DNA of 64,000 nucleotides, taken from the NCBI RefSeq assembly GCF_004664715.2, contig NC_051063.1, positions 116,422,829 through 116,486,828 on the forward strand. Reading direction: 5' to 3'. The notes below the pieces were generated by a model. That model saw only the letters and a program-made list of their open reading frames with translations. It made no database searches and had not been told where the DNA came from. The stretch comes from Peromyscus leucopus. Lineage: Eukaryota > Chordata > Mammalia > Rodentia > Cricetidae. Both the position numbers and the translations under genes were made by a program. This document shows, piece after piece, positions 24,625-36,489 of the stretch. The stretch's first letter is position 1. Each line of letters begins with the position of its first letter.

Positions 24625-24967
24625 TGCTGTGGATATCACTCTATATAAATAAACACTGATGGCCAGTGACCAGGCAGGAAGTATAGGCGGGACAAAGAGA
24701 GAGGAGAATTGGGGAAACAGGAAGAAGGAGGAGAGACACTGCAGCCACCGCCAGGAGAAGAGCATGTAGAGACGCCGGTAAGCCACCAGCCACGTGGCAA
24801 GCTATAGATTTATAAAAATGGGTTAATTTAAGATAAAAGAACAGTTAGCAAGAAGCCTGCCACGGCCATACAGTTTATAAGTGATATAAGCGTCTGAGTG
24901 ATTATTTTATAAGTGGATTGTGGGACTGCGGGGCTTGGGGAACCTGGAGAGAAGCCCTCTAGCAACA
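24625..24967 (+). repeat. 3' LTR of the intron 5 retroelement
   Basis: 343 bp, preceded by a polypurine tract and followed by the CATGCA target duplication. I found one base difference from the 5' LTR by eye. Confidence 0.92.
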
Positions 24968-25139
24968 CATGCACATTTACAAAAGCTTCCAAACATAGAA
25001 TAAATTACTATAAGCAATGAGAGATGCAGCATCAATGCACTAGCAGCTCACATTATTTACCAGTTGCTATGCACCAGGATATCAATAATGAAGTCAGCAC
25101 AGGACATTCCTTATTTCTATAATCTCTCAAGTAGGCACA

Positions 25140-25543
25140 GAGACTCTCTCTTAGGGTTCTACTCCTGTGGTACAAAACCACAACCAAAAGCAAATTGGGG
25201 AAGAAAGGGTTTATTTCATCTTACACTTCGAGGAAATGTTCTATTATAAAGGTAAATCAGGGCAGCAACTCAAGGCAGGAACTGATATAGAAGCCATTGA
25301 AGAGGTCTGCTTACTGGCTTGCTTTTTATGTCTTGTTCAGCTTTTCTTATAGTACCCAGGCTCACCAAGCTCATGGGTGGTACCTCCCACAGTGATCTCG
25401 ACCCTCCCACATCAATCATCAATCAAGAAAATGCCCTACAGGTTTGCCCACAAGCTGGTGGAAGCATTTTTTTTTTTTTTCAACTAAGGCTCCCTCTTTA
25501 AAAGACTCTAGTTTGTGTCAAGTTGACACAAAACTAGCCAGCA
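25140..25543 (-). mobile_element. LTR-like (probably MaLR/ERVL) repeat
   Basis: On the minus strand it begins TGCTGGCTAGTTTTGTGTCAA and ends with AATAAACCCTTTCTTCCCC and a GGTTGTGGTTTTGTACCAC segment. This end is common in rodent LTRs and contains an AATAAA. The outer boundary near 25140 and the family name are uncertain. Confidence 0.45.
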
Positions 25544-27234
25544 CCAGATCTATTTGATGATCAGGTAAGTGCTAATCCTCTTCAGGCTGAGTGACTGATT
25601 AGAACATTCATGATTCTAGGGAATTGTTTGAGAGTCCACGATCTCTTGGGCTATCATTAGTGGTGCCAATGGTTATTTACATACTCCTGCGGTAATCTGA
25701 CCTAATATTTGGTTATAAGGTAACCCTTTTGGAATGTATTAATTAACTAAGTTAATAGCAAACCACTAACTTCCATTACCCCAGACCCAAGAATATCACC
25801 AGAGAGCATCTGAATTTCACAGCCAAGAATTGCCATCTTCGCTTAACCCAGCTACTTGGGGCTCCCATCAACACATTTGGCAAATGCACTCATTTATAAC
25901 TTTGTCTTGCTCTGTGACTATAAAATATTGTGTCTGAAATGGAATGGCCCTCCTACCATAGAATGTGTCATTCAGAGAAACCTGAATTCATGTTCCCAGG
26001 CCACAGTCACATATTTAGCTCAGAATGAACTATTCTCTTTTTATTTGGGGGACAAGGCCTTTTTTATTTGTCAAAAAAGTTGACTGATCAATTACTTGCC
26101 ATTTTCCTTCATTTTCCTCTCTAGGAAATGGCAAAGGTAAAGGATTTCTGGATGCACCCCTTCTCTAGAGGCAGTGAGCCCAAGGGAAATTAAGGAAGAA
26201 CACCCCTGACATCAAATGAAGGATGGAAGTCTTTTGGTCTGGATAAAGCCAGACCTGATCAAAACTTTGTACACTCAAAACCCCTTCAATAAGGATGAAA
26301 CTTGAAGTGCATGCAATTAATGGTAAGATGTGGAAGATGTTAATATATTTGTAGAAAAGAGGAAGAATTTATCTTTCAAAATCATACATGTGAAACTATG
26401 ATATTCATTTGATAAAAACTATGGATAATTTATTTTCTAAGTTGAAAAATACTGAAGAATATTTCTTCAAACATTTGAGGGTGTATGTAGAGTTAGCCAT
26501 TCTCCTTTAGCAAACTTGTAACATCTATAGACAAAACCATTTTGATGTTGTTGATGTCTTATATTTCATAGTAACTAACAAGTAAATTATCTTCAAAGTG
26601 AACATGTGCATTCTTTTACCTGCTGAGTGTCCTTAATTTACCAAACCTGCAATCTAACATGTTAACAAACTTTGAAACTTATTTTAACATCACAAAACTT
26701 TTCAAAAAGCTTTATGTTTGGAACATTTCAGATTGGTTACATAACCTGTATTAATGAGTCTCTATGCAACGGTTGAGTAAAATTTAGGAAAGTAAGGTTT
26801 TCTGTTATCATGTGCAGTTAAAGGAAGTTTTACAATTGCAAAGCTAAATCAATTCACCACTTAGGAAGCTGAGTTAATCCATTCCATCAGAAGTCATGTT
26901 TTCATATAAAGTGAATTAAAAGGTCCATATATAGCTCAAGAAATCTAAGCTTGTGCAGTAATTAAAGATCACATAGTGGGAGAAACATAAGGGCAGATAG
27001 CAGAAGAGATTCAACAAACCAGTTTATCTTCCACTGGAGAGAAGACCAGTTTAATTGCATACAATTATTTCTTCCCACAGAAGTGTCTCCTAGCAGCCAG
27101 GTAAATGACTCCTACTTACCACTCCAGTGAAATCTATATTGAGAAATGTTGAAATCAGCTAAAGAGATTATTTTTAGTGAATTTGGTCATTTATGCAAAG
27201 GAAGGGAATAAGAATACAAAGGCTACATTTTTGC

Positions 27235-27330
27235 TTTTTAATGCAGGATCACACTCTACAGTGTAGGCTATCTACCAACTGGCAGTCCTCCCTCCTCAGC
27301 CTCCATGACATATGCTACCACACTTGGCCT
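27235..27330 (-). repeat. Old B1/B4-derived fragment, intron 5
   Basis: GGATCACACTCTACAGTGTA and CCTCCTCAGCCTCCATGACA resemble a strongly diverged antisense B1. It lies within 150 bp of exon 5. Confidence 0.4.
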
Positions 27331-27472
27331 CCATCTGTTTACTGAAGTAGAAAGACCATGGCCATCCCTTTCCTGTATCCCTAAATCCATCCTAGAGCTG
27401 AATACACAATGAGTAATCAATTACCAACAGCTTGAGATAACTTGATGAAACTCAGTCTTTTGTTAGTTTTAC

Positions 27473-27588
27473 CTTGGTTTCGAACAGGGCTAACAAAATT
27501 GACACCATGGACATTTCTCCAGTCCCAGGATTCTGGCAAATTTAAAATCTGTTTCTGTATTTCATCAGTCATCAGGGCAGGTTTAGGC
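27473..27588 (-). CDS. Ctsc: Ctsc exon 5: end of propeptide and start of heavy chain
   Basis: The exon codes the end of Arg216, residues 217-254 and one base of codon 255 (116 nt, the human size). The acceptor is CATTCTAG and the donor CAAG|GTAAAA. The mature heavy chain is expected to begin at Leu233 in [13 protein letters not shown], the LPxSxDWR start common to papain-family enzymes. The exon ends in VSPVRNQ; the Gln at its end (Gln254) is the oxyanion-hole glutamine conserved six residues before the catalytic cysteine. Confidence 0.97.
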
Positions 27589-30214
27589 CTAGAATGGAAA
27601 TATGTATTTAATACCAACATAAAGTCTTTCCTGAGAAGATTATCTTCCAACCTCTAATTCCAAGGTCTAAGCCATCAGAGCAGCTAGTGTCTTCTTTGAG
27701 GCCCAAAGAACACTATCCCCATGAATGGCCATTACACAGGGTGTCAATTACATAACCCGGCTGCATAAATAGCTTTCAATTACTGCAGATTTTCAGGATC
27801 TAGTCATTTTCCTTGTACAGTGAAAGCTACTTTTAGTATGCTTGAACAGTTACATTCACTTACTTTTGGGAGATGTTGGTCAAGAAAAAAGATACAAGTT
27901 CAAGGTGTTCATTGCAGGGTCCAGAGAAAACACTGGACTAACTGGTGTTTGTCTCAAGAGGTAGTGATGGCTTCACACTTACTATGTGACATTCTGCAAG
28001 GAACTTTAATGTCACAAACTACTGTTTATTCTTAAGAAAATGTATACTCATACCTATTTCAAAGAATTTGTATAAAAATTCAAAGAATAATAATAACAAC
28101 AACTCAAAAATGAAGACATACTTATAAATGTCACTACCACCACCATACATGTCACTATGAGTACTAAATAGGATACTGGCGGTGTGAAATGATTTTCTGG
28201 CAAAACTTTACACTGAATTGCTAACTTTCATATTCCACCCCATAAGGAAGAGGATTTGTCCACAACACATACATGCTAAAGAAACTCAAAGTTAGAAAGC
28301 AATGTAATATGGGCACGAACAGAAAAAGAAGGAAAAGTTTAGGGGTACTAACATGAGAACTAGAAACACTTTACAGATACCAGCCATTATCTGTCTTAAT
28401 GCCTTGGGCCACAATGCTTTAGGGCTCCAGGGAAATGTCTGTCAGAATGAATGTCTGTATCCAGTGAAATCTCTGTATCAGAGAGCTGCTTAGGAGTGAT
28501 AACATTTGTGTGTGATTGCAGCAGTTCCCTGGATTCTTAAGTCTCAGCTTAATAATATTTGAGACTTTCTACTACACAACTACATATTTACAGCAGAATC
28601 AACTCACATATGAAAGTTCTACTGGAAACTAAGCAGGCAGACTTCCATATTTGCTTTAATATTTTCATCTCCCTATGACTTCTGTCTTTATCTTAAACTT
28701 TCTATGGCTCTCTAGGGGTAACAACTTTTCACAAAACAAAGGTTAGTATGTTGACATAGTCTAAGAGAAAAAATGGTCCTCCTAAAACACAGCATGTAAC
28801 ACATGACAAAACTAGTTGGAGGGTCACACTCTCAGACAGAGCAAGCTCCTGCCTCCACTGCTGATTCTCTCTGCTTCAAGTTTCTGTTAAACAAGTCTCA
28901 ATGTTTTCTCACAGACACATTAGGACTCTGCTTAGAGAATCCCGGAAGGGGATACTACAATACATTCCTTGTTCCAGTTTCACCAACCAGAATAGCTCAT
29001 ACACTAGAAGCCTCTAGAATAAGCTTTGAGAAATATCATAGAACAGTCTTTGAGAAAGGGACAGATTATGGGAAGGCTGTTATTAGTTGGATAAGAAAAA
29101 GTGCATAGTGTCTCGTGGTTGAAATTTTCCATTGAATGTGGGTCGTTAATCCATAAACAAAAAAGTTAGAGGTGTATCTCAGCTAGTTCAAAGAGCTGCA
29201 CCATTGGTGGCTTAATTCAGTTATTTAAAAAAAATCACAAACTATAAATATCCAGAAATTAACCTTTGAATGCTCTGAGAATGGAAGAATATTTTCATAT
29301 ATTAAGAGAAAATAATCATCCCAAATAACTTATCAACCTCATAAGCTCCCTATTCGCCTCTAGTTCCTTTGTCTTTAGCCATGTTGGTTTCTCCTGAACA
29401 AAGGTTTGGCATCACAGGAATAGCCTCGGATGATTAACAAATTCTAAGCAACCACACATCCACTTCAGGCTCCAGCCTTCTAGAAAGGGAGTGCAGAATA
29501 CTCGCATTCTCTTTCACAGAAATACAGAACAGTATATATAATTTCCCAAGGCAGGAAGATGAGGTAGCCAAACAAAAGATGCCAAACACAGCAAAGCTGT
29601 GGCTACAGAGGTGGGGAAGGGGCGGGGGTGGATGGAGAAATAAGAATTATTATTTTTTTTCCCTCAAACTTAAAACACCTCGATTTTCAGATTTTTCAGT
29701 GGCAAACTTGACAGTTATTATTAGCAAGCTGAGAGATATCTGAAGGAGCAGCAGTGGTGGCGTAAAATGGAGGTAAAATGAAAATGAAGTTCTCAAGAAT
29801 GTTTACCATCATTTTTGAAAGCAAGTCATGTAGTAGACACAGTTATGGTCCTCGTTAGATAACCTGGGATAGCAAGGATGAGTCTAGTCATTAGATTGGG
29901 GTCCATAACAGCCGTAGCTGGGGACAGGGAAGTGAAACTGGCAACATTTCAAACGGATAAAAATGACAATAAGGAGAAGAGATAAACAAAACACAGAAAT
30001 AAAAGGAGTGAGACAGGATGTAAACCAACAGTACAGGAAAGACCCCAAAACATGACTTGGACAAATGTGAACAAATATGAAGGAAGGTGGAGGAAAAAAA
30101 GACAATAAAATCCCAATAAGTTAAAAGATGGGCCATGGGGTGGGGGGCTTGAGTGGAGGGAGGGTGACCTTCAGTACTGAAGTTCTTACTATTGACAGGG
30201 AGTGACACTGTTAC
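27589..30214. other. Ctsc intron 4, no repeat recognised
   Basis: Mostly unique AT-rich sequence. A plus-strand open frame of 101 codons at 28803-29108 is antisense to the gene and shows no recognisable domain. Confidence 0.5.
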
Positions 30215-30370
30215 CTTGGGATCCTTTGGCTATGGCCACCACTTCTTCTGATCAGATCTCTTAGGCTCATTTTCTCATATTCCTTGTATGTGGTTGCAGT
30301 CCAAGACTTCTGCACACTATTGATGGCCTTCACAAAACTGTGGTCATAACTGTAGAGCCTATTGGAGTAT
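30215..30370 (-). CDS. Ctsc: Ctsc exon 4: activation peptide
   Basis: The exon codes the last base of Lys164, residues 165-215 and two bases of Arg216 (156 nt, the human size). The acceptor is TGTTGGCAG and the donor AG|GTAACA. The product contains [21 protein letters not shown] and the RRSGGHS motif. This region is the propeptide that covers the active site in the zymogen and is removed by other cysteine cathepsins. RRSGGHS keeps both glycines as in human; I recall mouse and rat having only one, which would account for one residue of the length difference from them. Confidence 0.97.
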
Positions 30371-30833
30371 CTGCCAACAAAGAGACACAGTTTCAGATCT
30401 ATCTTTCTGGTAAAAGTACTCTCCAATAAAACTGATACTCACACTGTGTGTCAAGGTAGGGAGTGGTGTCTTTTAGGAACACAGCTGGCAACAGAGAAGA
30501 GCTGAAAGCTGTTATGGCTCCCATTAACCAAGCAGGATATATGGCAATATTCAGTAGAATATTTATGTACTAGTGATAGATTGGGAACAACCTAGATCAA
30601 TGTTCTAAAATAAGGAATTTATTAATGTAAACGGTACTTTATTTATTTGTATTTCATGCTAAGAAAATGTATAGAAGATTATTTAGTGATATAAAGAGAA
30701 TTTACAGTATATTAATTTTAAAAGGTAACGTTTATACAGAATTAATCAATTTTTATAAAAGTGTATATATAAATTCTTCTTAAAGTCATATTTATCTTTG
30801 TAGTTGGCATGAAAACATTATCTTTTCTGCGTG

Positions 30834-31055
30834 TCTCATTTATTTATTTATTTACCTTTTTTTTTTTTGAGACAGGCTCTGAACTCAAAATCATTAAATA
30901 TCCAAAGATGGCTTTGTACATCTGCTCCCCCAGTCTCCACTTCCTAAGTGATGGATTATAGCATGTGGCACCATACATGGTTTTTGCAGCACTAAGTGCA
31001 GACTCCAGGGCTAGGCAGGTACTCTACCTGCCAAGCCGATCCTCAGCTCCTACAT
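30834..31055 (-). repeat. B4-type SINE, intron 3
   Basis: TTTGAGACAGGCTCTGAACTC followed by an ID-like end (CAGGTACTCTACCTGCCAAGC). Preceded by a short (TTTA)n tail. Confidence 0.6.
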
Positions 31056-31059
31056 GTGC

Positions 31060-32080
31060 CCTTTCAAAATGCACATTTACAATATGTTATATGAACTAGA
31101 GAGGAAAACAAAAAGTATATGTAATGTACACATTTTATAAATAGACATTCCTAAATATTATTCCATATAGGTGTTTTATACCCTTAATATTAAAAACTGG
31201 GATCAGCAGCAATTTCTGAGAATTTTGAAGCAATGTGGACAGTTCTGAACTCAGATCCTTGAAATCAGAATCTGAAATAAGTTCCCCATGTGAGTCATAG
31301 AAACATTAACATGAGAATCATTTGTGTACTTTGTGTGAAATGCTTGGCCACAGACATAAAAAAAACAAAGAGCATGTTTTTTCAATGTTAATTATTCACT
31401 GAATTCCAACATTTGTCAAACCCGTGTGCCAATGGACAACAATTAGATAAGTGACTGTTACTCCCATGGTAAAACACTCAATGGTTTGAGCAAATGTAAC
31501 TCAACATTCAAGACTTTAACCAAAACTCAATTACATGAAATCAGATGCACCCAACCCAAGCGACACCCAATTTAGGCACTCTATAAACTTTTCTGTCCCA
31601 TTTCATTCACATTTGTAAAAGAGTACTTTGATAGAATCAAAGAAACGGAGAACACTGCAAAGAAAAATGTGCATCCATGTTGATAACCATTTTATCAAAG
31701 CTCTTTCCAGTTGCTGCAAAGTGTGACAGCAGAGGAAACTATTAGATAAGCTATGAAGCTGCTCCAGCCTTATTTCTGACCTTAACCCAACAGTAAAAAG
31801 AAGCTACAGTGTTTTTTATTTCTTTTAGAGACAAGAATAAATTTGAAAATGTATGTGAAATATTTTAAAATATTTTTGACCAAATTTTCCATTTTTCCCA
31901 GACTATTAAATTTTTGAGAAGCATTGCTTCCTACTTTTCTTGCTTAATCATAATAGCTACAAGAGCCTCATATACTGATATATGCAGTACAGTAATGACA
32001 GGGTGCTATCATAGCACGTAAATGCCATTTTTGGTGCTTACAAGTCAAGGAGATTAAAAAAAAGATCAAGTCAGTCAACA
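31060..32080. other. Intron 3, unique sequence
   Basis: AT-rich intronic sequence; I recognise no repeat, exon or other element in it. Confidence 0.45.
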
Positions 32081-32089
32081 TTCCAGTAT

Positions 32090-32412
32090 GGATGGGTGAG
32101 ACTCCTGAGACCACACCCTTAACTGAGAGCTACTGGCAGCTGATGGCTGGAGGGGGAGGAAGGGTCAGTTTTCTTCAGGGGTGTGGCCCAGCTCCAATGG
32201 GAGGATGCAAAACTATGTGTATACAAGCAGCTCAAACTGGACTCAGTGAGTTATAATGGAACAACAACAACAAAAAGAAATGGATATGAAATTTGAAGGG
32301 ATCATGGGAAGGTGGTCTGGAAGAAGTTGGAGTGGATGAATGGCGGATAGGTATGAGAATAATACACTATGTACATGTATATAATTCTGAAAGGATAGAT
32401 ATAAATAAAATA
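32090..32412 (+). mobile_element. L1 3'UTR fragment, intron 3
   Basis: It contains CAGCTCAAACTGGACTCAGTG, a GGAAGGTGGTCTGGAAGAAG stretch and the end AATTCTGAAAGGATAGATAT with an A-rich tail. Antisense to Ctsc. Confidence 0.6.
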
Positions 32413-32639
32413 TAATAATGTATCCAGTATTAGGTAACAGATCACTAAGAGCTGAAAGAGATCCTAAAGTTATTTGATTTCAAATGTCTATTTAAGTATA
32501 AGGCATTGCAGGGGAGAGTCTTCACTAAATAGTGCAATGTTTTTGAAAGATCTAATCAGGCCTACCAGTACATAGCACACCAGAAAGGATACAAGGTGAA
32601 CAGCTTATAGGAAACTATGATGCTAAAGAACCATGCCAC

Positions 32640-32870
32640 AAGAGCTGGAGAGCTGGCTCAGTGGTTAAGAGCACAGGTTGCTCTTTCAGAAGACCTGGGT
32701 TCTATCCCCAGCACCCACATGGCAACACACAATCATTTGTAATTCCAGCTTTAGGGGATCCAATGTTTTCTTCTGGCCTCCAGGGGCTCAGGCATGTATG
32801 TGGTACACTGATATAAATGCAGAAAAAACACCAATACACGTTTAAAAATAATGAAGAAAACTAAAAAACG
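32640..32870 (+). repeat. B3-type SINE, intron 3
   Basis: GGAGAGCTGGCTCAGTGGTT, GAAGACCTGGGTTCTATCCC and a tail with AAACACCAATACACG. Confidence 0.8.
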
Positions 32871-33992
32871 GTTTATATAAAAAATTAAAAAAAGAACCAT
32901 GCCACATAAATCTACTTAAATATTGAACTCAAAAGGAGGGCTGGATCAGTTTCCATTTTGGTTTAGCCCTCTGAGCAATAAGAGTAAGTCATCTCTCCAG
33001 TCAAATCTTCCATGACCTCTCTGCTACAGGTGTTCCTCACCGAGGTCACTTGGCTTTGAACACTTTGGTTCATGTGTACTTTCAGTGGCTTTTGCAGCTA
33101 AACAAAATAGGAAAGGAAATAATACTTGATCTCCCTCTTGCAAAACTAATCATGTCTGAAAATTGTTGTTTGTTAGCAGACACCTGAATGAAAATGGTAA
33201 CTGCATTTTATAGGCTGAATTTTATCCCTTGGAAAGGGGAAGGGAAAATATTGCAATTACATTATAATCTCAGATAAATAAATAAGTAAAAAGCCATGCT
33301 TAAAACCCTTACCTCCAATATCTCAGCCTGAGATTGGATTTGGAAACAGGTCTTTAAAGAGGTTATAAAGGCTAAATGAGAACGCTGGTATGGAATCTGG
33401 TCTAGCTTTCCTAAGGTCCTGAGAGGAGAAGTTTAAGATACAGCAAAGAAGGCCAAGTGAGCAGACTGTGAGGGGAGGAGCCAGCAGCAAGGGAGGAGGA
33501 AACCAAGTTCTAGCCTTCAAAAGGAACAGCAAACACTTTCCATTAGGCCCCCAGTGTGAAGTGCTTCTACATGACAGCCTGAGCAAATAATACACCGCAG
33601 AGACACCAAGAACTTTAACTGCAGTTGCTTGCTTTGTTCACAGTTGAGTTTGTAACTGAACACGCATTGTAGCATCATCATAGACATATATTATTCAAGA
33701 CATTACTATACCACAGCCAGAGAAATATTTTTTCTTTACTAGTAGTAATTTGCAGTTTTGTTCCTTTGATCATGTTTTTATTTTTAAGCATGCCCTGCTC
33801 CATTGGGTTCGAAATGTGTCGAGATATTACTTTTTTTTTTTTGTCAATTCCATCAGTCTGCATATATTTCCAGAACAGTTTTATATGACACAGCTAAGTT
33901 CATAAGCCAAAATGACGTCTACAAATGAACACACTCATACCATACATACCATAAAACAAAGCTAAATGGGCGTATCCCTTGCCACAACTCAC

Positions 33993-34159
33993 TTTTCCTG
34001 GAGACTTCCAAGGTGTGCCACATTCACATTAGCCTTCTCTGAAGGACTTCCCACCTTCTTGCCAGCAAAGCAAGCCCAGTTCCGGCCCAGCACATCGTGG
34101 ACCCACCCCGTCATGGTCTCATGGCAGTAACTGACGACTGTGCTGCCTTTGACTTCATA
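33993..34159 (-). CDS. Ctsc: Ctsc exon 3: end of exclusion domain, start of activation peptide
   Basis: The exon codes residues 109-163 plus two bases of codon 164 (167 nt, the same size as in human). The acceptor is TTGGTTGCAG and the donor AA|GTGAGT. It contains the conserved block [18 protein letters not shown]. Human cathepsin C has a glycosylated Asn in the CNET motif here; this protein reads CHET (His121), so that sequon is absent. I recall mouse and rat also having His. The expected end of the exclusion domain (about residue 136) falls inside this exon; the rest belongs to the activation peptide that is cut out during maturation. Confidence 0.97.
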
Positions 34160-34790
34160 CTGCAACCAAATGAAAAAAAATGAAAGACCAGTTACTCCTG
34201 GGCTCGGCTCTCAGGGCTCTTTCCCTGGCTCCCATTTACCCTAAAGATGCATCGTGGCCCTCTGCCAGCCAAAATAAAAACGTTACTTTAGCTGATGATG
34301 TTCCAATAACTATTCTAGAAAGCAGAGAGACCCGTTTTCCTAAGACAAGCATTTGCTGACTACCAAACAAGATGTACTCTCGGAAGGAAAGAATGGGTAT
34401 GGAAAAAGCTCACCTACTTAAAGCAATTATCATATCCTAGGCAGTTTGCATTTATTTCTCACAATCAGTCTAGGAAGAAATAATAAACAGTTCTGTACTT
34501 CCGATGACCATTCAGGGCGAGTCATCATTCCTCCTGAAGGCCACAGGGCTGTTACATGGCAGGAACAGGGTTTCCTCCACTGCGTTTTTGTCAGAAGAGG
34601 CTCCCATCAGTAGACTATAAGAACAGGTGACAAATGTTTCCTGTGTAGCTAAACAAAATCCACTTTTGCTGTTAATCTCCTGGTGTATTAGAATATGCCC
34701 ATTATGAGGCACTTCATTACTGTCCCCACTTTATTTCAGTAATACGGTACTTTGCATAGTTCCATGCTACCACCGAAAGAACACTATGCA

Positions 34791-34940
34791 AGCCGGGCGG
34801 TGGTGGCGCATTGAAAGGGTATACGGTGCTGGTGTCTGGCGCTGGTTACCACGTGGAAAGGTCACAGTAACAACAGAACCCAGTGGTACCTTTTAGAGCT
34901 TTATTAGGAAAAGGAGAGAGAGACAGAGACAGAGAGAGGA

Positions 34941-35000
<60 letters not shown>

Positions 35001-35235
35001 TGGGGGTGCGTGTCCGGCTTTTTGGCTGCGACACGGTCGCCTGCTGATGATGTAATAAGGCGCCAGATGAGACCCCAGCTGCGAATATACATAATCCTTA
35101 CATGCATGTCTTTAATCCCAGCACTCGGGAGGCAGAGGCAGGTGGATTTCTGTGAGTTGGAGGCCCGCCTGGGCTAGAGAGTGAGTTCCAAGAAGGGCGC
35201 AAAGCTACACAGAGAAACCCTGCCTTAAAAAACAA
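34791..35235 (+). repeat. B1 SINE split by an LTR, intron 2
   Basis: The first 21 bp (34791-34811) and the rest (35103-35235) form one B1. The 15-bp target duplication AAAGAACACTATGCA (34776-34790 and 35236-35250) brackets the whole, showing that the B1 came first and the LTR second. The structure lies about 630 bp upstream of exon 3. Confidence 0.9.
34812..35102 (-). mobile_element. Solo LTR inside B1, sense to Ctsc
   Basis: A 291-bp insertion. On the minus strand it begins TGTAAGGATTATG and ends CCCTTTCA, with an AATAAA (34900-34905) and a long CT-rich tract (GA on the plus strand, about 34914-34990) before it. The flanks CGCAT (34807-34811) and TGCAT (35103-35107) suggest a 4- or 5-bp duplication. 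The overall plan (CT-rich R region, AATAAA near the end) resembles class I/II ERV LTRs. No internal region. Confidence 0.75.
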
Positions 35236-36263
35236 AAAGAACACTATGCAGTGACAGAGCCAGGTTTGAATTCAGACTCATCGGCTCTAACAGTCCCATT
35301 ACTTTCATGTAAAGACATCTCATCCAGAGGAGAGCATGACCAGAATAAGCGAGGAGGGCGGCAGGCAGAATGAAGAAAGGCACGGGTATAGGTTTAACTT
35401 GTAGAAACTGGAAAGAGATTCTATTAGGTCATATTTATCTGTAAAACAAGGACACCAGAAAAAAAAATCACACCCAAAAGTATAATGCTGGGAGTCAGGA
35501 ATCCAAAGTAAGTTGATAAACATGTCCTCAAACAGACGAGCACAAATACTTTGGGCTACATACACAGAATGTCAAAGTTTATCCTATCTGCTGGTCTCTG
35601 CCACACAGCTTGACAAGTTGAGCTTAATAAAAACATTTTTGACACAACTGTTTCTAACTCACAATGTACTTATCAAGATCTCAGCCAACTTGAGAGACAG
35701 CCATACTGAACTATATAAAACTCTGTTATTGGTAGACTAAATATTGGTGAGCTTATACAATACACCCTGAATTTCCTAGACTTTAATGATATATTTCTTT
35801 TGGGCACCATTTGTGGTCATATTCATTAGTCTTCTCTTGTTTGCTAAGACAGGCCAGGTAGGTCTTGGAGGGCCAATGCTGACTGAAGAATGTCCTGAAA
35901 TGTTTTAAGAGCCTCCAAATTTTCCTTACAGCAGAGCGTTGCTCTCTGTCTCCATCTCCCTCTATAGCAGTACATCAGTAAACATTTACTGCAGTATAAT
36001 AGAAAAGTAGAACGAGAGAAGGCCTAAAATGTTTCACATGTAGAAAATGACAACATTTTTATTAACCAATAACAATTTGCATGATTAATAAGTACTATGA
36101 GAAAAGGTGAGCCAACCAAGGTTTGGGAAAACTGGGAAATGTGCCTCCTATTGTATGACAGTTTTCTTGGACTCCTGGGAAGCATAGCCATCTAGTAATT
36201 CATTGCATACAGTTTTATTTCTATGACAAAGGTAGAAATCCTCTTATTTAAAAACTGTACATA

Positions 36264-36410
36264 GCCGGGCGGTGGTGGCGCACGCCTTTAATCCCAGCAC
36301 TCAGAAGGCAGAGCCAGGCAGATCTCTGTGAGTTCAAGGCCAGCCTGGTCTACAAAGCAAGTTCCAGGAAAGGTGCAAAGCTACACAGAGAAACCCTGGC
36401 TCGAAAAACC
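36264..36410 (+). repeat. B1 SINE, young cricetid type, intron 2
   Basis: Consensus-like body from GCCGGGCGGTGGTGG to CTCGAAAAACC, followed by a long (AATA)n tail. No convincing target duplication found. Confidence 0.9.
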
Positions 36411-36412
36411 AA

Positions 36413-36459
<47 letters not shown>

Positions 36460-36461
36460 AA
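36411..36461 (+). repeat. (AATA)n tail microsatellite
   Basis: About 12 AATA units expanded from the B1 poly-A tail. Confidence 0.9.
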
Positions 36462-36489
36462 ACAGGGCAGGCCTGTACAGTGCAAATGT

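Larger units (their letters stand above)
23821..24967 (+). mobile_element. Non-autonomous class II (mys/MYSERV-like) LTR retroelement with full tRNA-Lys copy
   Basis: This complete short provirus-like element has a 5' LTR at 23821-24163 and a 3' LTR at 24625-24967, each 343 bp, beginning TGCTGTGG and ending AGCAACA, with a single C/T difference (24156 versus 24960). The 6-bp target duplication CATGCA (23815-23820 and 24968-24973) is typical of ERVK/class II elements. The primer-binding site starts two bases after the 5' LTR and is complementary to tRNA-Lys(CTT), but the match continues through the whole tRNA (24166-24241). A 383-bp non-coding internal remnant follows and ends in a purine-rich tract (AAAGAAGAAAGGGGAAG) directly before the 3' LTR. 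No gag, pro or pol is present. The LTR and the 3' internal remnant resemble the mouse MYSERV family from memory. The element sits in Ctsc intron 5, antisense to the gene, inside the CA-rich tail of a B4 SINE. Confidence 0.9.

Noticed and set aside
23479..24786. Two minus-strand frames sharing the N-terminus MAYRRLYMLFSWRW
   Set aside because: They are antisense readings of the two near-identical LTRs, not a gene duplication.
28803..29108. 101-codon plus-strand frame in intron 4
   Set aside because: Antisense to Ctsc, no domain, no splice or promoter context.
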